From: Sulfurimonas sp.
GTDB lineage: Bacteria > Campylobacterota > Campylobacteria > Campylobacterales > Sulfurimonadaceae
NCBI GenBank assembly: GCA_002899765.1
Contig: PPDH01000003.1
Location: forward strand, 1-64,000
Direction: 5' to 3'
DNA: 64,000 bases
A model generated the notes under the pieces. That model did no database searches. It saw only the letters and a program-made list of their open reading frames with translations, and was not told the DNA's origin. Position numbers and translations under genes: made by a program. Numbering within the stretch: position 1 is the first letter of the stretch; the number at the start of each line of letters is the position of its first letter. Of the stretch, positions 39,247 through 49,259 are shown piece by piece.

Positions 39247-42200
39247 AAAAAGTAGCTATACATCAGTTTTCGCCCACCGCAAACTATGGCGACGGTGTTA
39301 CAAACGGGATGCTGTATATGCAAAAAATTCTCCAAAATGCGGGTTTTGAGTCACACATTTATGCAGAACGATTTGATGAGAGGCTTGAGGGGAAAATCCT
39401 AAGCTATAAAAAAATTGACAAGGAGAACCCAAACCAGCTTCTTTTTGTACACTACTCAATCTTTTATGACTTTTCCGTATGGATGGATACTCTGAATATC
39501 CCAAAACACATGATTTATCATAATATTACTCCTGCAGAGTTTTTTAAAGACAATCCGCATCTTTACAAAATGTGCAAAGAGGGCAGAGAGATACTTCCAA
39601 AACTAAAAGAGAAGTTTGAGGGCTATATCGGCGACTCTGAGTTAAATGCACAAGAACTTAGAGACGTAGGCTATGAAGATGTTAAAACCATACCGCTTCT
39701 TATCGATGTGGATAAAAAAATATCGCATACTTTTGATGCAGACTATTTTGATGAAATAGCGCAAGATTTTAGCATAATGTTTGTAGGCCGCGTGGCTCCA
39801 AATAAAGCGCAGCATGACCTTATAAAAATAGCAAAAGAGTATAAAAGGTACAATCATGACTTTAAGCTTTACATTATCGGGGGTACAACCGACATAGCGT
39901 ATGAAAATAGGCTTAAAGAGAAGATTTTGCAAAACGACCTTACTCAAAATGTTATCCTCACCGGCAAAATAAGCGATGAAAAACTTTACGCTCACTACAG
40001 AGCTGCAAGTGCATTTGTGTGTATGAGCGAACATGAGGGGTTTGGTATACCGCTTGTTGAAGCGATGCTTTTTGGCGTTAGCGTAATCGCATTTAACTCA
40101 AGCAATATCAAAAGTACTCTTAATGGCGGCGGCATACTCTTTAATGAAAAAAATCATAACTACATAGCCGCTGCAATCAATCTTATAAGAAATAACAAAG
40201 CATTTAAAAGAGCTATTCTTTTAACGCAAAAAGAAGCGGTGAAAATATACGAACATAAAAGTGTTGTAGAAAAACTTTTATCCTATCTTCGCTCTTTTTC
40301 TATAGAGTGTGATTTTTATGTAGAGAGTGCAAAAGATGAGGTTGTATATCAAATAGAAGGACCATATGATTCAAGCTACTCTTTGGCACTGCTAAATAGA
40401 GAGATGGCAAAAGCGCTTGAGGCTATAAACCCTCATAGCGTATCACTTTTCTCTACCGAAGGTTATGGCGATTTTGAACCTTCTAAAACTTTCTTACAAC
40501 AAAATCCTTTTTATGAAACACTTCATAAAAGAGGTAAAAAAGCTCAACATGTTGAAGTAGTTTTAAGAAATCTATATCCGCCGAGGGTTTATGATGCAAA
40601 AGGATTAATAAACCTGATGAACTCGTACGGATGGGAGGAGTCTGCATTTCCTAGAGAGTACCTGCATGATTTCAATACCTATCTTGATGCGCTTCCCGTG
40701 ATGAGCAGCTATGTTCAAAAGGTCATGATAGACAATGGTCTCTCAATCTTCTCTAAAGTTGTAGGTGTGGGCATTGATCATCTTCTTGAAGTTGAGCAGT
40801 TAGAGTATAAACTTACAACAAAAAAAAGTTTCAAGTTTTTACATATCTCTTCTTGTTTTGCAAGAAAAGGAGTTGATGTTTTACTAAAAGCGTACGAAGA
40901 GGCGTTTAACATTGATGATGATGTCTGTTTGGTTATTAAAACATTTCCAAATCCACATAACAATGTCGAAGAGTTACTTAAAAACCATAAAAACGCAAAC
41001 AAAAACTTTCCCGAAGTCGAACTTATTAACCGTGATTTAGAAGATGCCTATATCGTGAATCTATATAAAAAGTGTGATGTTCTTGTAGCACCCAGCCGCG
41101 GTGAGGGATTTGGACTGCCGATGGCGGAAGCAATGCTTTTTGATATGCCTGTTATCACGACGGCTTTTGGCGGACAGAGTGATTTTTGTACAGATGATAC
41201 GTCATGGCTTATCGACTACAGTTTTGAAAAAGCCAAGACGCACATGAACCTCTTTAACTCCTTTTGGGTCGAGCCTTCACAAAAACACCTCAGTTCTCTT
41301 ATGCTTTTGCTTGTTTCTATGCCAAAAGAGAAGATAGAGCAAAAAACACAAAAAGCAAAAGAGTACATTTTAGCAAACTACAAATGGCAGCACTGCGCTA
41401 AGAGGCTGCTTGATATAGTTTCAGAGATTAAAAGTATGCCGATTTTTAATGATAAAAAAATAAATCTAGGCTGGATTAGTACATACAATACAAAATGCGG
41501 CATAGCAACTTACAGTGAGTTTCTTTTAGAGTACTTCAACAAAGAGAAGTTTGATGTGAAGGTTTTGGCAAATTATGCGCAGGATTTTATAGATGATGCA
41601 AAAGAAGAGAACGTTATAAGATGTTTCAGAGATAGAAAAGATGCCGATGTAGCGCTGCTCAAAGAGCATATAAAACAGAGCGCTCTTGAGAGTGTAGTCA
41701 TCAACTTTAACTTTGCCTTTTTTTCTATGCAAAATCTTCAAGACCTCTTAGAGTATCTGCATCAAAACGGTATCAAAGCTTCCATTATTTTTCATAGTGT
41801 CAAAGATGTTGAGATTAAAGGGTTAGAATCCTCTTTAGGCTGGATTAAAGAGACTTTGCAAAAAGTAGAGCATCTTTTTGTACATAACATCGAAGATTTA
41901 AACATACTTAAGTCATTTGGGCTTGTCAAAAATGTAACGCTTTTTCCTCATGGCGTGCAAAAAAGAGAGAGCCGTTCACAAATGGATAAAACAAAAAAGG
42001 TTATAGCTTCTTACGGTTTTATGCTGCCGCATAAAGGGATAAAAGAGCTCATAGAAGCTTTTGCGTTGCTCTTAAAAAAAGAGAAAAATGTAGAGCTTCT
42101 TTTAGTAAATGCTCTCTATCCGAACCCCGTATCAAATCAGTATGCAAAAGAGTGTGAACAAAAAATTGAGGAGCTGGGTATCTCCAAAAGCGTGACTATG

Positions 42201-42545
42201 ATAACTGATTTTTTAAGCGATGATGCGTCATTTTAGCATCTTTATACGGCAGACATGCTTGTAATGCCTTACAGAGATACACAAGAGAGTTCAAGCGCCG
42301 CCGTTAGATATGCAATCGCAACAAACAGACCGGTTGTTTGCACTCCTATAGGAATATTTAACGATGTTGCAGATATTGTTCATTTTTTCCAAGATTCATC
42401 TGTGCAAAGTATGGCGCAAAAGCTAAAAGAGCTGCTAAAAGACGAAAAAACACTTTACGCCAAAAATGAAGTTCAAAAGAGATGGATTGACGAACATGAC
42501 TGGAAAGAAGTATCTAAGAGATTGCAGACAATATTGTCATTATAA
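39243..42545 (+). pseudogene. three-domain GT4 glycosyltransferase, in-frame TAG
   Basis: A 1101-codon frame with three GT-B units. Unit 1 (about 1-350) has FVGRVAPNKAQHDLI and EHEGFGIPLVEAM. Unit 2 (about 350-735) has SRGEGFGLPMAEAMLFDMPVI. Unit 3 (about 740-1100) has YGFMLPHKGIKELIEAF and HLYTADMLVMPYRDTQESSSAAVRYA. TAG at 42234-42236 splits unit 3 in its donor-binding lobe with no frame change. Multi-domain enzymes like this (WbdA type) polymerise mannan or rhamnan. It overlaps the methyltransferase by 4 bases. If the stop is real, the third activity is lost. Confidence 0.85.
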
Positions 42546-42563
42546 AGCATGGTTGTCATCGTA

Positions 42564-42615
42564 AGCCGCATCGTCATTGCGAGCGCAGCGCGGCAATCTC
42601 TTGTAACTCAAAACT
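42564..42615. repeat. single REP unit after the glycan operon
   Basis: CGTCATTGCGAGCGCAGCGCGGCAATCTC, one palindrome between the convergent glycosyltransferase and the membrane protein gene. Confidence 0.85.
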
Positions 42616-42668
42616 GTCGTGTCATTTCACTCCTCTATATCTTTTTGTTTTAAACTAAAATATCTACT

Positions 42669-44324
42669 TTATTTTCTATTGACTTTTTTGCATACTATAC
42701 CGATATCATAGTTTTTGCATGATTTTTCATAAGAATCTTTAAAAAAAATATTAATCTTTTTTTCTTCTATTTTATCTTTTAAAAAGAGATATAAAACATC
42801 TTCTTCAACTTCATTTTCTAAAATACTACTCTTTTGCTCACAGTCTACATTTGCTCTAGCTAAAAACCCACTATTGAAAGGTTTTCTATGTAATGAAGTA
42901 AAATATTGCAGCGTTAAAGTATCTTCAATCTCTGCTCCGCATTTATATGGCGGAAAAAGATATACTTTTGTGCTTTGTGCCACTAATTCGCTCCATATTG
43001 CATAATCGACTTTAAAGTATTTTTCACGGTTTAAAGCCTCTTCTAAATAACTTCTATGATGTGTCATATCAATAATCTGTACAATTGTCAAGAAGAGAAC
43101 TCCATACAAAGTTTTTCGCTTGTTTTTTTGTAGGATAAAAGTTATAAGAGAGAAAAAAACCAAAACATAGCCTACTATCCAAAAAAATCTTCCTGAGGAT
43201 CTAAATGTGCCGGTTATAATCTCAAAAAATTTGGGCAATTCATACGTAAAAAGTAATGTATCTGCAACATATACCTTTGTAGATAAAGAGTATAATGTCA
43301 AAAGTACCACCGCTACAACTAAAATCCAGTGTTTTAAAACTCCTTCCATCACAATTTTAAAATGAAATAGCAACAAGTACCCAAGTAACAGTAGAGTTCC
43401 AAACCCTAAATAGTTATGACCATCAATCTGCATTCCTGTTGCATCCAAAACGAACTTATGAGAAGGAAGAAAAAAACTTTCTGCCAAATTAGTTCCAAGC
43501 AGAGGAGAGAGCAGATTCATAGAGTTTATTTCAAAACCTATAGTTTGCATCTGCGAATGTTCAGAGTTGATATATCCGATAATGTACCAAAAGAAAAATA
43601 TTCCGACAAGACTAAAAGCTAGATATAAAATTACCTTATCTAGTGTTGTCTTTTTATAGATCCAAAAAGAAAATAACGAAACTAAAAAAATAACAAATAA
43701 CATAACGGTTAAATAAGGATGTACAAAACAAGAAAAATACAAAATAAACAGCTCTTTTTTTAATACTTTGTTAGCTTCTTGTTTTCCTTGCATAGCAAGA
43801 TAATAAAAGGCCAACATAAAAATAAGCAGTCCTTGAGTTAAAAGCGCAGTATGTGGGATGCGTATCATTAGTGAAGGCATTGTTACTGCAAAGAGTACGC
43901 CTACTAGAGCGACATAGGGTGTTTTTGTAGTTGCTTCTCCTAAAAAATAGGCTCCTGCGACTGCTTGGAGTAAATAGGAAAAAAATACCCACCAACCAAA
44001 ATAGTGCCAATCTTGAGGTAAAAACCATCCTAGCAATTTATATAACAGTGCAGCTATGGGAATGCTGTCAGTAAATGCGGCGTTGCTTCCTTGAGGATAA
44101 TTTAAATACTTGGTATCTAGGAGTGGAAAATGCCAGCTATCTCCTATATAAGCCCACATTCCGGTAATATGTTGTGTTGGGTCTGTTCTAACATCAAACC
44201 AAAAAGCATTGCTTCCTGCAAAAAAATCTAGGTTAAATATATAAAATATATAAAATATTGCTATTGCCAATGATAAAAGATAATAACTTTTAGTGCTCAT
44301 ACTTTTTGTTAGACTTAAGTTCAT
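42669..44324 (-). CDS. polytopic membrane protein, probable GT-C-type (GtrC-like) glycosyltransferase
   Basis: A 551-residue protein with about eleven hydrophobic segments and an early periplasmic-type loop holding acidic residues (FWFDVRTDPTQHITGMW). It ends in a soluble tail. Gene order with gtrA and a GtrB-like transferase is that of three-gene serotype-conversion clusters. There the third protein moves the sugar from undecaprenyl phosphate onto the O-chain in the periplasm. Function is inferred from context. It overlaps gtrA by 4 bases. Confidence 0.65.
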   Translation of the reverse strand: MNLSLTKSMSTKSYYLLSLAIAIFYIFYIFNLDFFAGSNAFWFDVRTDPTQHITGMWAYIGDSWHFPLLDTKYLNYPQGSNAAFTDSIPIAALLYKLLGWFLPQDWHYFGWWVFFSYLLQAVAGAYFLGEATTKTPYVALVGVLFAVTMPSLMIRIPHTALLTQGLLIFMLAFYYLAMQGKQEANKVLKKELFILYFSCFVHPYLTVMLFVIFLVSLFSFWIYKKTTLDKVILYLAFSLVGIFFFWYIIGYINSEHSQMQTIGFEINSMNLLSPLLGTNLAESFFLPSHKFVLDATGMQIDGHNYLGFGTLLLLGYLLLFHFKIVMEGVLKHWILVVAVVLLTLYSLSTKVYVADTLLFTYELPKFFEIITGTFRSSGRFFWIVGYVLVFFSLITFILQKNKRKTLYGVLFLTIVQIIDMTHHRSYLEEALNREKYFKVDYAIWSELVAQSTKVYLFPPYKCGAEIEDTLTLQYFTSLHRKPFNSGFLARANVDCEQKSSILENEVEEDVLYLFLKDKIEEKKINIFFKDSYEKSCKNYDIGIVCKKVNRK

Positions 44325-44695
44325 ACTCTTACCTTGTTAAATGTCCAAAATTGATGAAGCAGATAGGTTATCAGTGGTAAAACAATTACAACCAAAACAA
44401 TCTCAAAATAACTGTTTTTTAAAGATATAATATCTACCAAAAGTATACTAAGCAACAGCGCTCCAAATTGCACACTAAAAAATTTTAATGCTTTTTCAAG
44501 TTTGATTTCATGCTTAAAAGTAAAAAGCGACTGCATTATATATGAAAATAAAAAGGCAGACAAAAAACCAAATATATTAGAAATATAAATATTCTCACTA
44601 TACCGATAAACAATAGTGTAACTTACAGCAAGGTGAATAAGAGTGGATATGCCTCCTATGAAGCCATATTTGCAAATTTTACAACTCTTCATCAA
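44321..44695 (-). CDS. GtrA-family membrane protein
   Basis: A 124-residue protein with four hydrophobic segments. [21 protein letters not shown], then a segment like [21 protein letters not shown] and the C-terminal [10 protein letters not shown] are the family pattern. GtrA is thought to flip the undecaprenyl-phosphate sugar. It overlaps the GtrB-like gene by 17 bases. Confidence 0.85.
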   Translation of the reverse strand: MMKSCKICKYGFIGGISTLIHLAVSYTIVYRYSENIYISNIFGFLSAFLFSYIMQSLFTFKHEIKLEKALKFFSVQFGALLLSILLVDIISLKNSYFEIVLVVIVLPLITYLLHQFWTFNKVRV

Positions 44696-45605
44696 TAATA
44701 TATATTGGTCTTTTTTTTGATTCCATATATATACGTCCTATATATTCTCCAAAAACACCAATGCCTATAAGTTGGATTCCACCTAAAAACAAGACAACAC
44801 TCATAAGTGAAGCATAGCCAGGCGCATCAACTCCAAAAACTAGAGTTTGAATAATAATATAGTTCATATATAAAAATGAAAAAAAGGACAAAATTATGCC
44901 GATATAGAGCCATATGCGAAGCGGAACCGTACTAAAACTGCATATGCCATCAAGCGCAAAGTTCCAAAGTTTCCACCCGCTAAAACTACTTTTTCCATAA
45001 GCGCGTGAATTTACTTCATACTCTACAATCGAAGTTTTAAATCCGACCCATGCAAACACTCCTTTCATAAAACGCTGGTTTTCCGGCAATTTCTTTACTG
45101 CCTCAACAACCTTTCTGCTAATTAACCGAAAATCACCGACATTTTCTGGAATTCTTATATTTGAAATCATATTGTGAAGTTTATAAAAACCGTATGCATT
45201 CATTTTTTTAACGAAAGATTCGGTAGTCCGAGTTTTTCTTTTTGCCAAGACAACATCGTAGCCCTTTTGCCACTCTTTATAAAGATCTTTTATAACATGA
45301 GGTGGATGTTGCATGTCTGCATCTATGGGTACGAGGGCATCACCTTTTGCTTTGTCTATACCTGCACTCAAAGCAGCTTCTTTGCCAAAATTTCTTTATA
45401 AACTTATGATTTTAATATGAGAGTAAGTATTTTTGAGTTCTTTTAACTTTTCCAAGGTAGCATCACTGCTCCCATCATTGACAAAAATCACTTCATACTC
45501 CAAATCAAGCTCTTGCAAAGTATTTATCAATTCTTTACTGAAATACTCTAAATTTTCTACTTCATTATAACAAGGGCATACGACTGAAAGTAAATTTTTT
45601 TTCAA
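44679..45605 (-). pseudogene. GtrB/DPMS-like glycosyltransferase family 2, in-frame TAA
   Basis: A 309-codon frame. The N-terminus LLSVVCPCYNEVENLEYFSKEL and VIFVNDGSSDATLEKL is GT2. [32 protein letters not shown] carries the DxD, and two C-terminal membrane helices follow. TAA at 45396-45398 stands between KIISL and RNFGKEAA, where relatives usually have Ser, so TCA to TAA is a likely single change. It would make undecaprenyl-phosphate hexose for the GtrA/GtrC-like partners. Confidence 0.88.
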
Positions 45606-45738
45606 GTGATTAATCCATGTTTTATATATTTAGAAATTATTATATCATATGATAAGATAAAGAAAAATTCATCCTTATCAAATTAAGAAAAAAATTATCT
45701 TAAAGAACATAGTTTGACACTTTTTTTCTTCGTCATTA

Positions 45739-45866
45739 AGATTGCCGCGCTACGCTCGCAATGACGGGGGGGGGAGAGATTACCGCGCTTGTCATTGCAA
45801 GCGCAACCCCTGTGTCATTGCAAGCGCAGCCCCTTGTCATTGCGAGGCTTTAGCCGTGGCAATCTC
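45739..45866. repeat. REP cluster overlapping the end of the SGNH gene
   Basis: Units GATTGCCGCGCTACGCTCGC, CATTGCAAGCGCAGCCCC and GTCATTGCGAGGCTTTAGCC. The last unit encodes the final residues and stop of the next gene. Confidence 0.9.
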
Positions 45867-46817
45867 CCCGCTAGCAGCTAAATCTGCAATCATCTGCTTT
45901 GTCCGCATATTCCTAGCTTCAGAGGTCAAATGAAAATCAGTGTTAAAGTAGTGCTCTTTTGTGTACATGTACTCATAAGGTTCGCCCACAAAACTCCACC
46001 CTTTTGCTTCAACTTCTTTAGCAATATTTTCATAAAACCAGCGCTCTTTTGAATCTTTCTTGTACACATCAAAAAATAGCATCGTCGTGGGCATAAAAAC
46101 AACTTTTACATCTCTTGCATCACACCATGAAACAAACTCTTCAAGGTAGTACCATGTCAATGCATCTTTTTTATATATTTTCCCGTAGTTGTTTGGCACT
46201 AATGCGTCAAGCTCTTTTTCTATGTATTCATTTTTTGCCGCCGCCGTTGCACCTATCTGGTCGCCTCTTGCATCTACATTGTGTGCGCCATAAAGTCCGC
46301 TGTTAACAGGTGTACCGCCCTTTGCTTCATATCCTGCTAAAATTCTCTCAAGCGTGATATTCCACACCGTTAAAAACTGCTCTTTAGGCGTAAGCGCATA
46401 AAAAAAATCGATATCGCGAGAAAATATTGTATCTATCATCTGCGTATTAGGTGTACCGTCGTAGGTATAAACATGATACTCTAAAGGTAAAATCACGACA
46501 TCTTTTGGTTTGATGATTTCTTTTGATTTGTAAAGCATATATGGCAGTAAAACCCCCGCATTTACGCCATAGTTCACAACCTTTACTCCAAAAGCATCCT
46601 CTAACATTTTGCTGTTTATTCCAAAGAGCGCATTTGAACCGCTGAGTATGACAATTTTTTTCTCATCTATGCTTTGTGCATACGCTTTTTTCTTTTCATA
46701 AACGTCAAAAACCCACTGTGATGTTTGTGTAGCTCTTTGCCCCTGCCCAAGAACCACACCGCTCCAGAGTAAAAACAGAACTACCAAAGTTATAAAAAAT
46801 CGTATAAAAAATTTCAT
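45837..46817 (-). CDS. SGNH-like (AlgX/AlgJ type) membrane-anchored protein
   Basis: About 326 residues from ATG 46817 (ribosome binding site AGAGGGAAAATG); the longer track start reads through a REP. An N-terminal anchor (FFIRFFITLVVLFLLWSGVVLG) precedes ILSGSNALFGINS (Ser motif) and a late DFHLTSEARN (Asp-His), an SGNH arrangement. Pairing with the MBOAT gene upstream suggests O-acetylation of a surface glycan. The last ten residues (GEIATAKASQ) and the TGA come from a REP palindrome, so the native C-terminus has been altered. Confidence 0.7.
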   Translation of the reverse strand: MKFFIRFFITLVVLFLLWSGVVLGQGQRATQTSQWVFDVYEKKKAYAQSIDEKKIVILSGSNALFGINSKMLEDAFGVKVVNYGVNAGVLLPYMLYKSKEIIKPKDVVILPLEYHVYTYDGTPNTQMIDTIFSRDIDFFYALTPKEQFLTVWNITLERILAGYEAKGGTPVNSGLYGAHNVDARGDQIGATAAAKNEYIEKELDALVPNNYGKIYKKDALTWYYLEEFVSWCDARDVKVVFMPTTMLFFDVYKKDSKERWFYENIAKEVEAKGWSFVGEPYEYMYTKEHYFNTDFHLTSEARNMRTKQMIADLAASGEIATAKASQ

Positions 46818-46833
46818 TTTCCCTCTATCTTTC

Positions 46834-47009
46834 CCGTCATTGAGATTGCCGCGGCTAAAGCCTCGCAATGACATGTGAGTGTTATTGCAAGCGAAGCGTG
46901 GCAATCTCTCTCTTCAGACTGCCACGTCGTTTCACTCCTCGCAGTGACGGTCGCTTGTCATTGAGATTGCCGCGGCTAAAGCCTCGCAATGACAAGCGCG
47001 GCAATCTCA
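46834..47009. repeat. REP array between MBOAT and SGNH genes
   Basis: About four units, including GTCATTGAGATTGCCGCGGC (twice) and the CACGTCGTTTCACTCCTCGCAGTGA type. Confidence 0.9.
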
Positions 47010-47018
47010 ACCCTCTCC

Positions 47019-48422
47019 CTAAAAATTAAAGTACACAAAAGTAGCGGCAGGCGTACTTGCGAGCATCTTTAGACTCACAAAGAGCAAAATCCCCACCAAA
47101 ATCCCATGCCAATTTTTTACTTTCACACCGCCTTCTCTCATATGTAAAACTTCGGAAGCATTTGGCAGAAACCAGACCAAAAAAAGACCGCTCGCAAGAA
47201 AAAATGCTTCTTTTGCACTTACTTCAAACGCGTTAAAACTAAAGAGTATTTTATAAAGTCTAAGCGCTTCACCTATATCTGCACTAAAAAAGAGCACCCA
47301 AAGAAGCGTAACATACAAAAACGTCATAAAAACCGCTAAAACTTTAGGCAATTTTATGCCGCTGATATGCACCATGACAAGCCCTATGCCATGCATTACC
47401 CCCCAAAGCAAAAAGTTCCATCCTGCACCATGCCAGATACCCCCGACAACCATCGTTGCCAAGAGTGCAAACATCTGTACACCATAACCGCTTCGAGAAC
47501 CTCCAAGCGGTATATAGATATGTTCTTTTAAAAACGCGCCCAGCGTCATGTGCCATCTTCTCCAAAACTCTATAATATTGCGGGCTTTGTAAGGTGAGTA
47601 AAAATTGAGCGGCAGCATCACGCCAAACATAAGTCCAAGCCCAATTGCCATATTTGCATAGCCGCTAAAATCAAAGTAAATCATCAAACTATAACTTAAA
47701 AGATCCGCCCAATCCTCATACCGCTCCTTTACCAAGTTGTCTGCCAAAACGACTTTGCTAAACATTCCCATACTAAAGAGTACGATGCCTGCTTGAAACT
47801 TCTGCATGTCGAAATGCTCAAGCACTCCGCTCTTTACCTGTTGCATCATCGTATTGTAATGCACGATAGGACCTGCGATAAGCTGCGGGAAAAACATCAC
47901 AAAAAAGAGATACTCCCAAAAAGAGCCAAATGTAATCTTTTTTCTATAAACATCCACAACATAAGCGATTTGCTGGAATGTATAGAACGATATCGCAAGC
48001 GGCAAAACCATGTTGTGCTCGCTTAGATGTAAAAAGCCGCTATATTTAAAGTAGCCCAAAAGCAAGATGTTAAATCCGACAATGCCCCATAATATGCTCT
48101 TGTTGTAGACTGCCGCGTCACTTCGTTCCTCGCAGTGACTAAGTATGTCATTGAGATTGCCACGGCTAAAGCCTCGCAATGACAAGCACGGCAATCTAAG
48201 CTGAAGTAATCTCCTGTCTTTGCCGCTAAGCAGTCTAGCCCCCATGTAGTTAACACTTACAGAGACAAAAAGCAGCCCTAAATGCAGCAGATCCCACTGA
48301 GCATAAAAAACAAAAGAGGCAAGAGTAAGCAGGTACATTTTTAAAGAAGATGGAGTAAATCTATATAAAACAAGCAGAGGAATCAAAAAGTAAAAGAGAA
48401 AATCATACGAATGAAAGAGCAT
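47019..48422 (-). CDS. MBOAT O-acyltransferase (AlgI/DltB type) with an in-frame REP insertion
   Basis: A 467-residue polytopic acyltransferase. The N-terminus LFHSYDFLFYFLIPLLVLYR and FVFYAQWD, then WRRWHMTLGAFLKEHIYIPLGGSR and the catalytic-His segment GGIWHGAGWNFLLWGVMHG, are AlgI hallmarks. Residues about 73-105 (RLPCLSLRGFSRGNLND and following) are translated REP repeat, in a loop between membrane segments, without breaking the frame. It should pass acetyl groups across the membrane to the SGNH-type partner. Confidence 0.88.
   Translation of the reverse strand: MLFHSYDFLFYFLIPLLVLYRFTPSSLKMYLLTLASFVFYAQWDLLHLGLLFVSVSVNYMGARLLSGKDRRLLQLRLPCLSLRGFSRGNLNDILSHCEERSDAAVYNKSILWGIVGFNILLLGYFKYSGFLHLSEHNMVLPLAISFYTFQQIAYVVDVYRKKITFGSFWEYLFFVMFFPQLIAGPIVHYNTMMQQVKSGVLEHFDMQKFQAGIVLFSMGMFSKVVLADNLVKERYEDWADLLSYSLMIYFDFSGYANMAIGLGLMFGVMLPLNFYSPYKARNIIEFWRRWHMTLGAFLKEHIYIPLGGSRSGYGVQMFALLATMVVGGIWHGAGWNFLLWGVMHGIGLVMVHISGIKLPKVLAVFMTFLYVTLLWVLFFSADIGEALRLYKILFSFNAFEVSAKEAFFLASGLFLVWFLPNASEVLHMREGGVKVKNWHGILVGILLFVSLKMLASTPAATFVYFNF
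48106..48200. repeat. REP pair inside the MBOAT coding sequence
   Basis: GACTGCCGCGTCACTTCGTTCCTCGCAGTGAC followed by GTCATTGAGATTGCCACGGC and AAGCACGGCAATC, read in frame as about 33 residues. Confidence 0.93.
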
Positions 48423-48474
48423 AAAAACCTGCTATTTTTGAAGAATTGTACCACAAAAAAACATAAGACTACTT

Positions 48475-48637
48475 CAGACTGCCGTGTCGTTTCACTCCTT
48501 GGCACATGACATCTTCCGTCATTGCGAGCAAAGCCCCTCCGTCATTGCGAGGCTTTAGCCGCGGCAATCTCAATGACTGGGTGGGAGGATTGCCGCGCTT
48601 CGCTCGCAATGACAAGCGTGACAATCTCAATAACGAA
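48475..48637. repeat. REP array upstream of the MBOAT gene
   Basis: Four units in the 229-base gap between the MBOAT start and the convergent-side hypothetical gene. Centres are GTCGTTTCACTCCTTGGC, GCGAGCAAAGC, GAGGCTTTAGCCGC and GCGCTTCGCTCGC. Confidence 0.9.
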
Positions 48638-48651
48638 GAAGAGAGGCTGCA

Positions 48652-49104
48652 TCAAAAATTATAAGATATTCCCCATCTTATGTATGGTATAGCCGACTTC
48701 ATTACTTGAAATATTTGCGTAAGCATAAAGCCGTCCAAATCAGCTTTAGCCGTCATATTTTTAGAACTTAACGTTAAAATAGTATGTTTTGAGTTTATAT
48801 CAAAAGAGAGATTTACCTCCAGCAAAAGCTCTTCACTAGTTCTTAAGAGTTCTAAATTTACATTGTCCGTTTTTGACGTACCTTTGTCTTTACTCTCTTG
48901 TTCGGGAACTGTCTTAAAATCGGATACGCCGTAATGTTTTTCTATAAACTCTTGTGCAGTAGAAATTAGATTTATGATAAAACTTCTTGTTATCATGAAG
49001 TCAACTCTGTTTTGAATATCTTGATAGTTTATGACAAGTCTCAATCTATCTTCAAGCTCATCATAAATCGGTGTAAATGTTTTTGCTGCAATTTCTCTTT
49101 TCAT
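48652..49104 (-). CDS. hypothetical protein
   Basis: A 150-residue soluble protein. The N-terminal half is helical (FTPIYDELEDRLRLVINYQD); the C-terminal half has alternating strands (LLLEVNLSFDINSKHTILTLSS). No family is recognised and there is no signal peptide. It sits between a REP array and tRNA-Thr. Confidence 0.55.
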   Translation of the reverse strand: MKREIAAKTFTPIYDELEDRLRLVINYQDIQNRVDFMITRSFIINLISTAQEFIEKHYGVSDFKTVPEQESKDKGTSKTDNVNLELLRTSEELLLEVNLSFDINSKHTILTLSSKNMTAKADLDGFMLTQIFQVMKSAIPYIRWGISYNF

Positions 49105-49170
49105 GGCGCGAATTGTACATAAAATCAGTTTTACTAAAGGTTAATGAGATAAAATTGCACTCTATTTTTC

Positions 49171-49247
49171 GCCGACATAGCTCAGTTGGCTAGAGCAGCT
49201 GATTTGTAATCAGCAGGCCCGGGGTTCAAATCCTCGTGTCGGCACCA
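49171..49247 (+). tRNA. tRNA-Thr (anticodon TGT)
   Basis: A 77-nt cloverleaf with encoded CCA. The acceptor GCCGACA pairs with TGTCGGC, the D arm is AGCTCAGTTGGCTAGAGC, the anticodon stem-loop CTGATTTGTAATCAG reads TGT, and the T arm is GGGTTCAAATCC. It is transcribed opposite to the histidine kinase gene that ends 12 bases on. Confidence 0.97.
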
Positions 49248-49259
49248 CCGTTACCATCC

